A stretch of DNA of 64,000 bases from NCBI GenBank assembly GCA_033764775.1, contig JANRIQ010000014.1, forward strand, positions 1 to 64,000, given 5' to 3'. Position numbers and translations under genes: made by a program. Position 1 is the first letter of the stretch. Each line of letters starts with the position of its first letter. The notes below the pieces were generated by a model that was given only the letters and a program-made list of their open reading frames with translations, ran no database searches and had not been told where the DNA came from. The stretch comes from JAWXCE01 sp033764775. Its GTDB lineage: Bacteria; Pseudomonadota; Alphaproteobacteria; Rhizobiales; Rhodomicrobiaceae. This document shows positions 46,586 to 55,008 of this stretch, piece by piece.

Positions 46586-47644
46586 CTAAAGCTCCGCCAG
46601 CGTGAAGCCGTAGTGCCGGAGCCAGCGCAGGTCGCCACCGAAGAACGGCCGCAAATCGGGAATGCCGTATTTCAGCATGGTCATGCGGTCGAGGCCCATG
46701 CCGAAAGCGAAGCCCTGGTATCGCTCCGGGTCGATGCCGCAGTTGGCGAGCACATTCGGATGCACCATGCCGGCGCCGCCGATCTCCAACCATTTCCCCG
46801 GCTTGCCGATCGCCTCAGCGCCGATGTCCACTTCCATCGACGGTTCGGTGAACGGGAAATGCGACGCGCGGAAGCGCATGCGCACATCGTCCACCTCGAA
46901 GAACGCCTTGCACATCTCGGCGAGCGTCCATTTCAGGTGACCCATATGCGTGTCTTCGTCGATGACGAGCGCCTCGATCTGGTGGAACATCGGCGTGTGC
47001 GTCTGGTCGCTGTCGCACCGGTAGACGCGCCCCGGCGAAATGATGCGGATGGGCGGCTTCTGCGCCAGCATGGTGCGCACCTGCACGGTGCTCGTGTGCG
47101 TGCGCAGCAAGAGGCGGGTGCCATCCGCCTTTGGGTTGAAGAAGAATGTGTCGTGCGTCTCCCGCGCCGGATGCCCGACGGGAAAATTCAGCTTGGTGAA
47201 ATTGTTGTCGTCGGTTTCGATATCTGGGCCGTCGGCGACCGCAAAGCCCATCCCCATCAGGATGCGGGTCATGTCCTCCCAGACGCGCGTGAGCGGGTGT
47301 ATGCGCCCGAGTTGCTCAGCGCCGGCTCGCGCCGGTAGGGTGATGTCCGCCCGCTCCGCAAGCAAACGCTGCTCGTTCGCGGCCTTGGCGAGCGCATCCC
47401 GTCGGGCCTCAAGCGCGGCTGTAACCGCCTCCTTCACCCCGTTGACCGCAGCGCCGAAGCGTTTTCGCTCGTCAGGGGCCATGCCGCCGAGCCGCTGCAT
47501 GAGTTCGGGGATGCGGCCTTTCTTGCCCAGGCTGGCGATGCGCGCCTCGTCCAATTCGGCGAGGTTCGAGGCGCGCTCCACCGCCGCGATCAATGCGGCC
47601 TGAAGCGCGGGCAAGTCGGTGTCTGATGCGGCTTCGGCGTGCAT
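46586..47644 (-). CDS. pheS: Phenylalanine-tRNA ligase alpha subunit
   Basis: The 352-residue protein has the N-terminal coiled coil and class II motifs: HPLTRVWEDMTRILMGMGF, THTSTVQVRTM, RVYRCDSDQTHTPMFHQIE, FTEPSMEVDI and GFAFGMGLDRMTMLKYGIPDLR. With PheT it charges tRNA-Phe. GAGGG precedes the ATG by 6 bases. It is the last gene of the infC-rpmI-rplT run; pheT, often its neighbour, is absent, and a convergent CAP gene lies directly behind. Confidence 0.96.
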   Translation of the reverse strand: MHAEAASDTDLPALQAALIAAVERASNLAELDEARIASLGKKGRIPELMQRLGGMAPDERKRFGAAVNGVKEAVTAALEARRDALAKAANEQRLLAERADITLPARAGAEQLGRIHPLTRVWEDMTRILMGMGFAVADGPDIETDDNNFTKLNFPVGHPARETHDTFFFNPKADGTRLLLRTHTSTVQVRTMLAQKPPIRIISPGRVYRCDSDQTHTPMFHQIEALVIDEDTHMGHLKWTLAEMCKAFFEVDDVRMRFRASHFPFTEPSMEVDIGAEAIGKPGKWLEIGGAGMVHPNVLANCGIDPERYQGFAFGMGLDRMTMLKYGIPDLRPFFGGDLRWLRHYGFTLAEL

Positions 47645-47683
47645 GGCCTACCCTCTGAACGACGACGACCGTGACGGTTGCGC

Positions 47684-48049
47684 TCAGGCCGCCTGGGCGA
47701 CGGCGCCGCGGGCCCGCTCAACAAGCGCCTTGAACGACGCCGGCTCGTGGATGGCTAAATCGGAGAGGATTTTCCGGTCCACCTCCACTCCGGCCTTGGT
47801 CAAGCCGTCGATGAAACGGCCGTAGGTGAGGCCGTGCTCACGCGCCGCCGCGTTGATGCGCTGGATCCAGAGCGAGCGGAAATTGCGCTTGCGCGCCTTG
47901 CGGTCGCGATAGGCGTATTGCCCGGCCTTCTCCACCGCCTGCCGGGCGATGCGGATGGTGTTCTTGCGGCGGCCGTAATAGCCTTTGGCCTGCTTCAGAA
48001 TTTTTTTGTGCTTGGCGTGTGCGACGACGCCACGTTTAACCCGCGCCAT
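47684..48049 (-). CDS. rplT: 50S ribosomal protein L20
   Basis: The 121-residue protein is L20: ARVKRGVVAHAKHKKILKQAKGYYGRRKNTIRIARQAVEKAGQYAYRDRKARKRNFRSLWIQRINAA. It binds 23S rRNA early in assembly and in several bacteria represses its own operon. It follows rpmI after 37 bases and precedes pheS by 39. Confidence 0.97.
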   Translation of the reverse strand: MARVKRGVVAHAKHKKILKQAKGYYGRRKNTIRIARQAVEKAGQYAYRDRKARKRNFRSLWIQRINAAAREHGLTYGRFIDGLTKAGVEVDRKILSDLAIHEPASFKALVERARGAVAQAA

Positions 48050-48086
48050 GGTGTGCTGTCTCCCGAATGAATGATGTCCGCCGTCG

Positions 48087-48284
48087 TCACGCGTAAGGCA
48101 TGAACGATTTCACGTGCCGCGCGTCGCCGTCATGCAGGACGAAGAGGCCGCGCGCGCTGCGGATGAATTTCGGGGTGCGTTTGATCATGCCGTGGCGCTT
48201 GCCAGCGTGGGCCGCGACGACCTTGCCGGTTCCGGTGATCTTGAAGCGCTTTTTCGCGCCGCTTTTCGTCTTCAACTTGGGCAT
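48087..48284 (-). CDS. rpmI: 50S ribosomal protein L35
   Basis: A 65-residue L35: PKLKTKSGAKKRFKITGTGKVVAAHAGKRHGMIKRTPKFIRSARG. GGAAG precedes the ATG. Its leader contains a terminator-like hairpin between infC and this gene. Confidence 0.96.
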   Translation of the reverse strand: MPKLKTKSGAKKRFKITGTGKVVAAHAGKRHGMIKRTPKFIRSARGLFVLHDGDARHVKSFMPYA

Positions 48285-48359
48285 TTGGCTTCCTTTCTCG
48301 ATAACGGATCATGACGAAGCGTCGTTAAAAACGCGGCCGTCAGGTGCTTGGGAAAGCAT

Positions 48360-48395
48360 AAAAAGCCGCCACGGCATGCCCACACGCCGGGCGGC
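48360..48395 (-). terminator. Terminator or attenuator between infC and rpmI
   Basis: On the minus strand GCCGCC (48395-48390) pairs with GGCGGC (48370-48365), with an inner CGGC/GCCG helix, followed by five Ts (48364-48360). It sits 61 bases after infC and 76 before rpmI. L20-controlled attenuation at this point is known in other bacteria; here it is inferred. Confidence 0.6.
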
Positions 48396-48455
48396 ATCAC
48401 AGCTGCGCAAGCTACGAGGATCGCGGCCTTTCCGCAAGAGGCGCCGCGCGCATTT

Positions 48456-48989
48456 TTATCGCGGCGACAACACCATGACCATCTGCCGGCCTTCGAGGCG
48501 CGGCTCCATCTCCACCTTGGCGAGCGGTTCGGTCTCGGCGCGGACCTTCATCAGAAGCTGCATGCCGATTTCCTGGTGCGCCATCTCGCGGCCGCGGAAG
48601 CGCATCAGCACCTTCACCTTGTCGCCCTCCTCGAAGAACCGCTTGATCGACCGCATCTTGACGTCATAATCGTGATCGTCGATGTTCGGGCGCAGCCGTA
48701 TCTCTTTGACTTCGATCACCTTCTGACGCTTGCGCGCATCGGCCGCCTTTTTCTGCGCCTGGAATTTGTGCTTGCCGTAGTCCATGATCTTACAGACCGG
48801 CGGCGTGGCGTTGGGCGAGATTTCGACCAGATCGAGCCCGGCGTCGGCGGCGCGCATCAGTGCGTCGCGCTTGGCCACGACGCCGACATTCTCGCCTGTC
48901 TCGTTTATGAGCTGGACCTCGCGGGCGGTGATGTCGTCATTCACTCGGGGGCCTTCCTTGGAAGGCGCAGCGTTCATGGGGCGGCGTAT
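48456..48989 (-). CDS. infC: Translation initiation factor IF-3 (probable AUA start)
   Basis: The protein is a full IF-3: VNDDITAREVQLINETGENVGVVAKRDAL, DLVEISPNATPPVCKIMDYGKHKFQAQKKAADARK, IRLRPNIDDHDYDVKMRSIKRFFEEGDKVKVLMRFRGREMAHQ. It binds the 30S subunit and proofreads initiation. An ATG exists at 48977, but it is 21 bases from the only good ribosome-binding site (AGGAG, 49003-48999). An in-frame ATA at 48989, 9 bases from that site, adds a RRP N-terminus that I recall from related IF-3s. infC usually has a rare start codon for autoregulation, so I chose the ATA; the ATG form would have 173 residues. Confidence 0.85.
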   Translation of the reverse strand: MRRPMNAAPSKEGPRVNDDITAREVQLINETGENVGVVAKRDALMRAADAGLDLVEISPNATPPVCKIMDYGKHKFQAQKKAADARKRQKVIEVKEIRLRPNIDDHDYDVKMRSIKRFFEEGDKVKVLMRFRGREMAHQEIGMQLLMKVRAETEPLAKVEMEPRLEGRQMVMVLSPR

Positions 48990-49098
48990 GTTGCAGTCTC
49001 CTGTGATGGTTGGTCCTAAAAGCGCGGGAAGCGGTCAAGCTCTCGCCTTCCGCTTCAGAAATTCCCCAATCTTCAAGATAAAAAATAGACGGGCGCTG

Positions 49099-50316
49099 TC
49101 AAGCGCGGGCAAGCGCTCTTTCGCCGGTAAAACGCGCTTGAAACCCATCGACGAGGCGTGAGCGCAACAATTCGTCATATATTTTTAAAGTGTTGATCTG
49201 CATCCGCTCAATGGAAAACCGCTCGCGGGCGTGCTGCATCGCGTTCCGACGCATGACGGAGAGGTTTTCCTCGGGCATGGCGAGCACCTCGCGCAAGATT
49301 TGCGCAAGCGCCGCGGGGTCGGCCGGCGGAGTGAGCCAACCGGTGCGCCGCTCGCCGACGCTTAAGGTCTCGCCGACCGCTCCGATCTGCGTGCCGATCA
49401 CGGGCCGCCCCATGGCCTGAGCCTCCACCGACACCCGGCCGAACGCCTCCGGCTCCAGCGGCGAGACGACCGCCACATGGGCGAGCTTGAACGCCGCAGG
49501 CATGTCGGCGCAATGCCCAGTGAGGCGGAAGCGGCCGCTCAGCCCGTGCGCCGCGATGCGCTCGCGCAGGGTGTGCTCATAATCGGTGCGGCCTTGCGCG
49601 TCGCCGGCAAGCACGAACACCACATCGGCGATCTCCGGCGCGTCGCCGAGGGCGGCGACGGCGTCGATGAGGAGCGTCTGGCCTTTCCATTTGGTGAGCC
49701 GCGCGGCGTGTAGCACCACACGCTCGCCCGGCGCGATGAGCCAGCGCGCCGCGAGCGCGCGCACGCGATCGTCGCTCACCCCCTCGGGCGAAAAGCGCGC
49801 CAGATCGACGCCGCGGTGGATCACGCGCACCCGTTCCGGCGCCGCGCCGTGCCGTTCGATCACCGTGCGGGCGGTGAAGTCCGAATTGGCGATCACCACG
49901 TCGCCGGACGCCATGACGCTGTTGTACCAGGCCTTCAGCCGGCCGCGCTGGTTGTAAACGCCGTGATAGGTGGTGACGAACGGCACGCCGAGCCGCCGCG
50001 CCGCCAGCCTCGCGCTCCAGGCCGGCGCGCGGCTGCGGGCATGCAGCAGCGACGCATTTCGCCGCTGCGCCGCTACCGCCATGGCGAACGCGTTGCCGAT
50101 GATGCGGGCCGGATTTTTGCTCGCCGCGCGCATGCGGATAAGGCTTCCCCCCGCGCTTTCAAGCTCGCGTTCAAGCCGCCCGCCCTGGCTGATGACGAAG
50201 GCCTCGCCCCCGCCCATCGTCACCGCCTGGGATATCTCGATCGCGGTTCGCTCGGTGCCTCCGGTCGACAGCTCGGGAACCACTTGCACAATCACGGGCG
50301 TTCTGGGATCGGTCAC
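49099..50316 (-). CDS. Glycosyltransferase family 4
   Basis: The GT-B fold is clear: VPELSTGGTERTAIEISQAV at the N-terminus, GVPFVTTYHGVYNQRGRLKAWYN, LHAARLTKWKGQTLLIDAVAALG, and the donor-site EAFGRVSVEAQAMGRPVIGTQIGAVGET. It transfers a sugar from a nucleotide donor, probably to a lipopolysaccharide or other surface glycan. The start is a GTG at 50316 with AGGA 9 bases upstream, giving 405 residues. It is divergent from the hydrolase gene. Confidence 0.9.
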   Translation of the reverse strand: MTDPRTPVIVQVVPELSTGGTERTAIEISQAVTMGGGEAFVISQGGRLERELESAGGSLIRMRAASKNPARIIGNAFAMAVAAQRRNASLLHARSRAPAWSARLAARRLGVPFVTTYHGVYNQRGRLKAWYNSVMASGDVVIANSDFTARTVIERHGAAPERVRVIHRGVDLARFSPEGVSDDRVRALAARWLIAPGERVVLHAARLTKWKGQTLLIDAVAALGDAPEIADVVFVLAGDAQGRTDYEHTLRERIAAHGLSGRFRLTGHCADMPAAFKLAHVAVVSPLEPEAFGRVSVEAQAMGRPVIGTQIGAVGETLSVGERRTGWLTPPADPAALAQILREVLAMPEENLSVMRRNAMQHARERFSIERMQINTLKIYDELLRSRLVDGFQARFTGERALARA

Positions 50317-50362
50317 GGGCAGGCGTCCTGTCTCTGGCGCCGTCTTTAAAGGCTGAAGTGCG

Positions 50363-51127
50363 ATGACGACGCAACCGCATTTTCTTACCATCGCCGGCAA
50401 TGGCGGCGAATATCGTAAAATTGCTTACCGATCCCAGACTGGCGCAGAAAAATCTCCCACAATTCTCTGGCTGAGCGGTTTCCGATCCCGCATGACCGGC
50501 GAGAAGGCGGAGGCGTTGGCCGCGTTCGCCGAGGCCCGGGGCGTCAGCCTCCTGCGTTTCGATTACTCCGGGCATGGGGAGTCGTCAGGCGGCGAGGATG
50601 CAGGCCGCATCAGCGATTGGCTCGCCGAGGCGGAAGCCGTCGCGGCCCTCGTCACGCCGCCCCTGGCGCTCGTCGGCTCCAGCATGGGCGCATGGATCGC
50701 GCTGCTGATGGCCATGCGCGCGCCGCAATCGGCCGCCGCGCTCGTGCTCATAGCGCCGGCCTGGAATATGACGGAGCTGATCTGGTCGCGCATGCCGGAA
50801 GAAGCCCGCCGCGCCGTGATGGAGACAGGCGGCGTGCGCCTGCCCTCGACCTATGAGGCCGGCGGCACCCTCGTTACGAAAGCGCTGATCGAGGACGGGC
50901 GGCGGTGGCTCATCGGGACGGACGCCGCGGAGATCGCCGCGCCGGTGCGGATCATCCATGGCATGGAGGACGCCGACGTGCCCTATCGCCACTCGCTGGC
51001 GCTGATGGATCTGCTGCGCGGCGACGCCAGGCTCACCCTCGTCCGCGACGCCGCCCATCGCATGGCCCGGCCGCAGGACATTGCGCTGATGCTCGCCTCG
51101 GTCAGCGAGTTCACGCCGCCCGCCTAG
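50363..51127 (+). CDS. Alpha/beta hydrolase
   Basis: A 254-residue serine hydrolase: ILWLSGFRSRMTGEKAEALAAFAEARGVSLLRFDYSGHGESSG, nucleophile elbow LVGSSMGAWIALL, Asp near IIHGMEDADVPY and His in DAAHRMARP. It resembles ABHD10-like acyl-thioesterases or carboxylesterases; substrate unknown. The stop overlaps the convergent epimerase gene by 4 bases. Confidence 0.9.
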   Translation: MTTQPHFLTIAGNGGEYRKIAYRSQTGAEKSPTILWLSGFRSRMTGEKAEALAAFAEARGVSLLRFDYSGHGESSGGEDAGRISDWLAEAEAVAALVTPPLALVGSSMGAWIALLMAMRAPQSAAALVLIAPAWNMTELIWSRMPEEARRAVMETGGVRLPSTYEAGGTLVTKALIEDGRRWLIGTDAAEIAAPVRIIHGMEDADVPYRHSLALMDLLRGDARLTLVRDAAHRMARPQDIALMLASVSEFTPPA

Positions 51128-52011
51128 ATGCGTCCCCGCGCCCGCAGATCGTCGTAAATGGCGCGCAGCCCCTCGCGGTAGGTCGGATAGGCGAGCGCGA
51201 CGCCGAGTTCAGTCTTGATGAGTTCGTTTCGCACGCGCTTGTTCTCGGCATAGAAGCTGCGGGCCATCGGCGACAGGATCGCCTCGTCGAGCGGCACGAG
51301 CGGCGGCGGCGCGATGCCGAGCAGCGCAGCGGCGAAATCGGCGACCTCTTGCGGCGGCGCTGGTTCGTCGTCGGTCACATTGAAGACCGGCTGATCGGAC
51401 GCGCCGGCGATCGCCGCCTCGAGAACGGTGGCGATGTCCTCCACATGGATGCGGTTAAAGACCTGCCCCGGCTTGTAAATAGTCTGCTTGTCCCCCGCGA
51501 GCATGCGCTCAAGCGGGTTGCGGCCGGGCCCGTAGATGCCCGAAAGGCGGAAAATCTGCGTGCGCGCGCCGCGCTCGACGCCGACGTCGCCCCACGCGTG
51601 TTCGGCCGCGACGCGCTCCATACTGCGGCCGGGCGAGGGATTTGGAGGGGTTTGCTCGTCCACCCAGGCGCCGCCGTGGTCGCCGTAAACGCCGACGGTC
51701 GACAGGTATCCGATCCAACGCAGATGCGGCGCAGCGGCGATGTGCTCGCGATGGTGGCGCAGGGCCGGGTCGCCGACCTCGTTCGGCGCAATGCTGACCA
51801 CCAGATGGGTCGCCTCGGCAATGGCTTGCGCGAGGTCGTCGGACGGCGCCGCGCCGTCATAGGGGATCGCCTCGAAGCCCCGCGAAGCGATGCGCGCCAG
51901 GCTGTCCGCGCCGCGCGCTGTGCCAGCCACCCGCCAGCCCTTCGCCGAGAGCCGGGCGGCGAGCGCGGTCGCGGAATATCCAAGCCCAAGGGCCAACAAG
52001 CGTTGCGTCAT
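51124..52011 (-). CDS. NAD(P)-binding epimerase/dehydratase-like protein
   Basis: A Rossmann fold LALGLGYSATALAARLSAKGWRVAGTAR starts the protein, with STVGVYGDHGGAWVDE and RLSGIYGPGRNPLERM as extended-SDR markers and a late IHVEDIATVLEAAI. This matches the YeeZ-like group of SDR proteins, with no firm substrate. I chose the ATG at 52011, giving 295 residues. Confidence 0.85.
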   Translation of the reverse strand: MTQRLLALGLGYSATALAARLSAKGWRVAGTARGADSLARIASRGFEAIPYDGAAPSDDLAQAIAEATHLVVSIAPNEVGDPALRHHREHIAAAPHLRWIGYLSTVGVYGDHGGAWVDEQTPPNPSPGRSMERVAAEHAWGDVGVERGARTQIFRLSGIYGPGRNPLERMLAGDKQTIYKPGQVFNRIHVEDIATVLEAAIAGASDQPVFNVTDDEPAPPQEVADFAAALLGIAPPPLVPLDEAILSPMARSFYAENKRVRNELIKTELGVALAYPTYREGLRAIYDDLRARGRI

Positions 52012-52213
52012 GAGCGCCTCACAATGCGCGACGGATACCACATGCAATGGCGAAGCGCACCCATGCCGGGCGCACGCCCCCCAACTTGCGACGCGGCTCG
52101 AAATCGACTAAATATTATACAAAGAGTCTTGTAGAGTATTCAATAACGATTGTTACATCTATGCGACAGTGATTTGTCTATTTTGAATTACTTCCGGACA
52201 AGAAGTATAACCG

Positions 52214-52735
52214 ATGCGCACATTTTGCTTCCGAGGTTGCTCGATTGCGCTCATTATAATTTTTTTCTGCGCGTTGATGCATCCCGTCGCCGCTCGGGCC
52301 AACGAGGCGTGTTGCGAAGGCGCAGGCGAATTTGAAGCGCAGATCGCCGGCACGATCCTGACTTTACCCACAGACATTTCCTTTCGGCGATGCGCCGCAA
52401 CCGGAGAAAAACCGGCCGAGACGGCGCGCGGCATGTGCCGCGATGCGCTGCGCCAAGCCTGGAGCGCCGTCATTGCAAAACCGATGGAGTATTTCTGCAA
52501 AGCGGCGTGCGCAACGATGCCGGCAAGAACGCCCAGAACGTCGGAAACGATCGCCCTCATCCGCATGGTGCGCGCCCGAGCGCAAAGCGCCGCGGTCTCC
52601 GCCGGCGAGACCAAGGAATGCTTGACGATCTATTACTGCACATGCCGCGGGACAGCGATCTCGCCCGCCACGGAGAACCTCGACCGCGCTATCCGGTTGA
52701 CGGGAGATACGCGCTGTATGCAAACGCCGCAGTAG
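52214..52735 (+). CDS. Unknown Cys-rich exported protein
   Basis: A hydrophobic signal peptide (about residues 1-29, ending AARA) leads to a mature domain with ten cysteines: C33, C34, C60, C75, C95, C99, C136, C142, C144 and C168. The YYCTC and CCEG motifs suggest a disulfide-bonded or metal-binding secreted protein. I do not recognise the family. The 166-base leader is strikingly AT-rich, unlike the neighbouring sequence, and the last 47 bases overlap queG on the other strand. Confidence 0.6.
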   Translation: MRTFCFRGCSIALIIIFFCALMHPVAARANEACCEGAGEFEAQIAGTILTLPTDISFRRCAATGEKPAETARGMCRDALRQAWSAVIAKPMEYFCKAACATMPARTPRTSETIALIRMVRARAQSAAVSAGETKECLTIYYCTCRGTAISPATENLDRAIRLTGDTRCMQTPQ

Positions 52736-53801
52736 CGGGCGAGGCTTGCGCGAGTTCGTCGAGCGCCCAGGCGGCGGCCTCGCGCACCAGTTCAGATGCG
52801 TCGGTCATCAGCGCGGCGACGGCGGGGATGAGCGCCGCGTCGCCCGAGTTGCCCGCCGCGATGAGGCAGTTGCGGATGAAGCGGTCACGGCCGATGCGCT
52901 TGATCGGCGAACCGGCGTAGGCGGCGCGGAAGGCGGCGTCGTCTAGCATCAGCAAGGCCGCGAGCGGTGGCGCGTCCGTCCACGGCCCGGCGGCGAACTT
53001 CGCCTCGCGCGATGCTTCCGCAAACTTGTTCCACGGGCATACGGCGAGGCAGTCGTCGCAGCCGTAGATGCGGTTGCCGATGGCGCGGCGGAACTCGTGC
53101 GGGATCGGCCCTTTGTGCTCGATGGTGAGGTAGGAGATGCAGCGGCGCGCGTCGAGCTGATAGGGCGCGGGGAATGCGGCCGTCGGGCAGATGTCGAGGC
53201 AGGCGCGGCAGGAGCCGCAATGGTCGATCTCGGGCGCGTCCGGCTCGATCTCCGCTGCGGTGAAAATGGCGCCGAGGAACAGCCATGAGCCGAACTCGCG
53301 GCTGACGAGGTTTGTGTGCTTGCCCTGCCAGCCGACGCCCGCCGCCTGCGCCAGCGGCTTCTCCATCACCGGCGCGGTGTCCACGAACACTTTCACCTCG
53401 GCGCTCGTGCGCGCGTGCAGCCAACCGGCAAGGGTTTTCAGGCGGCCCTTGACGACGTCGTGATAGTCACGGCCCTTGGCGTAAACAGAGATTGCCCCGT
53501 GTGACCGCAGCGCGAGCGCCTCCAATGGATTGCGATCCGGCCCGTAGTTCATGCCGAGCATGATGACCGTGCGCGCCTCCGGCCACAGCGCCTGCGGATG
53601 CCCGCGCCGCGCCGCCGTCTCCGCCATCCACCCCATGTCGCCGTGGCGCCCGGCCGCGATGAACGCGCGCAGGCGCTCGCCCGCCGGGCCGCCGATGTCC
53701 GCGCGTGAGAAGCCGACCGCGTCGAAGCCCAACTCCCGCGTCCGCGCGGCGAACGCCGTCTTCAATCGCCGAGATTTCGCCTCGTTCTCCGTCACGTTCA
53801 A
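52689..53801 (-). CDS. queG: Epoxyqueuosine reductase
   Basis: The two ferredoxin-like clusters CGSCRACLDICPTAAF and CGDCLAVCPWNKF, the catalytic GDMGWMAETAARRGHP region and DTAPVMEKPLAQAAGVGWQGKHTNL identify QueG. It reduces epoxyqueuosine to queuosine in tRNA with a cobalamin cofactor. A C-terminal HEAT-like repeat (ELVREAAAWALDEL) is present. The start is a TTG overlapping the GST stop (TTGA); a GTG two codons later is possible. Confidence 0.94.
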   Translation of the reverse strand: MNVTENEAKSRRLKTAFAARTRELGFDAVGFSRADIGGPAGERLRAFIAAGRHGDMGWMAETAARRGHPQALWPEARTVIMLGMNYGPDRNPLEALALRSHGAISVYAKGRDYHDVVKGRLKTLAGWLHARTSAEVKVFVDTAPVMEKPLAQAAGVGWQGKHTNLVSREFGSWLFLGAIFTAAEIEPDAPEIDHCGSCRACLDICPTAAFPAPYQLDARRCISYLTIEHKGPIPHEFRRAIGNRIYGCDDCLAVCPWNKFAEASREAKFAAGPWTDAPPLAALLMLDDAAFRAAYAGSPIKRIGRDRFIRNCLIAAGNSGDAALIPAVAALMTDASELVREAAAWALDELAQASPATAAFAYSAYLPSTG

Positions 53802-54484
53802 AAATCCAGGTCCGCATAGGATGGGTGCGGCGGCACGCCGGGCGCCCTGTCCTCCAGAAGCGGCCGGAAAGACGGACGCGACTTAAGACGCGCATACCAG
53901 TCCTTGGCCGCCGGAAACTCCTCCCATGGAACCTCGCCCAGATAGTCGAGGGCGGAGAGATGCCCGGCGGCGGCCAGATCGGCGAAGCTCAGCGTCGGCC
54001 CCGCCAGCCACCGCCGCTGCTCCATGAGATGGCCGACATAGCTCAGATGATAGCGCAGATTGTCGCGCGCCGCGCGCAGGAGAGCCGGCTCGACCGAGGC
54101 GCCCTGACGCGAGAGCGCGCCGAACAGCTTGTCCTCCACCAGATAGAGCGTAACCTCGTCGTAAAACTTGCGATGGAACCAGTCCGAGAGGCGCCGCGCT
54201 TCGGCCCTCTCCTCGGCTGAGCCGGGAAACAAGCCGTAGCGGTTCGAGGGGGAAGAGGGCGCGGTCTCGGCCACGAACTCGGAAATGGCGTAGGCGCCGC
54301 ACAGCGCAACGCCGTTGGCGGTCAGCAGTACGGGCGTCGACCCGGCCGGGTTCAACTCCAGGAACTCCGCGCGCCAGGCCCACGGACGCTCCTCGCGCAG
54401 CACGAAGGCCTCGCCGCATTCGGCGAGGGCAAGGCGGACGGAGCGCGACGCCGCGCAGAGCGGATGATGGATGAGCGTATGCAT
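53798..54484 (-). CDS. Glutathione S-transferase family protein
   Basis: The thioredoxin-like N-terminal domain (LIHHPLCAASRSVRLALAECGEAFVLREERPW ... LNPAGSTPVLL) is followed by a helical domain with LAGPTLSFADLAAAGHLSALDYLGEVPW. The 228 residues fit a GST; the specific substrate is unknown. The adjacent queG is translated from the same transcript, judging by the overlapping stop and start. Confidence 0.88.
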   Translation of the reverse strand: MHTLIHHPLCAASRSVRLALAECGEAFVLREERPWAWRAEFLELNPAGSTPVLLTANGVALCGAYAISEFVAETAPSSPSNRYGLFPGSAEERAEARRLSDWFHRKFYDEVTLYLVEDKLFGALSRQGASVEPALLRAARDNLRYHLSYVGHLMEQRRWLAGPTLSFADLAAAGHLSALDYLGEVPWEEFPAAKDWYARLKSRPSFRPLLEDRAPGVPPHPSYADLDF

Positions 54485-54689
54485 GAATTATGCACGGCGC
54501 CAGGTGATGGCGATTTGAAGGCCGCCGGCGAAAAAGGCGATGCGTCGCCGCCGACGTCCCCGAGACAGCAATTCGATCAAGTTCCCAACACGTTTTGTTT
54601 ATCTTAAAGACCTCGTTCGCTTGGCCACTTATGGAACGCGCTGCGCGCTCATGTGTTCGATACATGAATCAACCAGGAGGACTTGGCCA

Positions 54690-55001
54690 ATGATTAAATT
54701 TTTTGCAGCAGTCGCGCTTTTGTTTGCAGCGATGCTCACGCCTGCAAGCGCAAACTCTTCATCCGCCGCGCAGGCCCTTGGAACCCTGAACGCCAACATT
54801 GAAACGGTGGAAGTCCAGAATCGCGCTCGCGGACGTGCAAGAGCGCGAAACCGCGGCTTCCGCAGAGGCTATCGCGCCGGCCGCTTCGACCGTCGCCGGT
54901 TCCGCGGCGCACCCCGCGGTTGGCGCCGCTACTCGTATCGCCCGCGCGGATGGCGGGCGCGCGGCTGCATCGTGATCGGGCCCATCTGGTATTGCCCGTG
55001 A
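54690..55001 (+). CDS. Small Arg-rich exported protein
   Basis: A clear signal peptide (IKFFAAVALLFAAMLTPASA) precedes an 83-residue mature part that is very rich in Arg (RARGRARARNRGFRRGYRAGRFDRRRFRG) and ends with a CIVIGPIWYCP segment holding two Cys. AGGAGG lies 10 bases before the ATG at 54690; the frame is open upstream but not coding-like. I do not recognise it. It might be a cationic envelope or antimicrobial-like protein. Confidence 0.65.
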   Translation: MIKFFAAVALLFAAMLTPASANSSSAAQALGTLNANIETVEVQNRARGRARARNRGFRRGYRAGRFDRRRFRGAPRGWRRYSYRPRGWRARGCIVIGPIWYCP

Positions 55002-55008
55002 CGCATGA

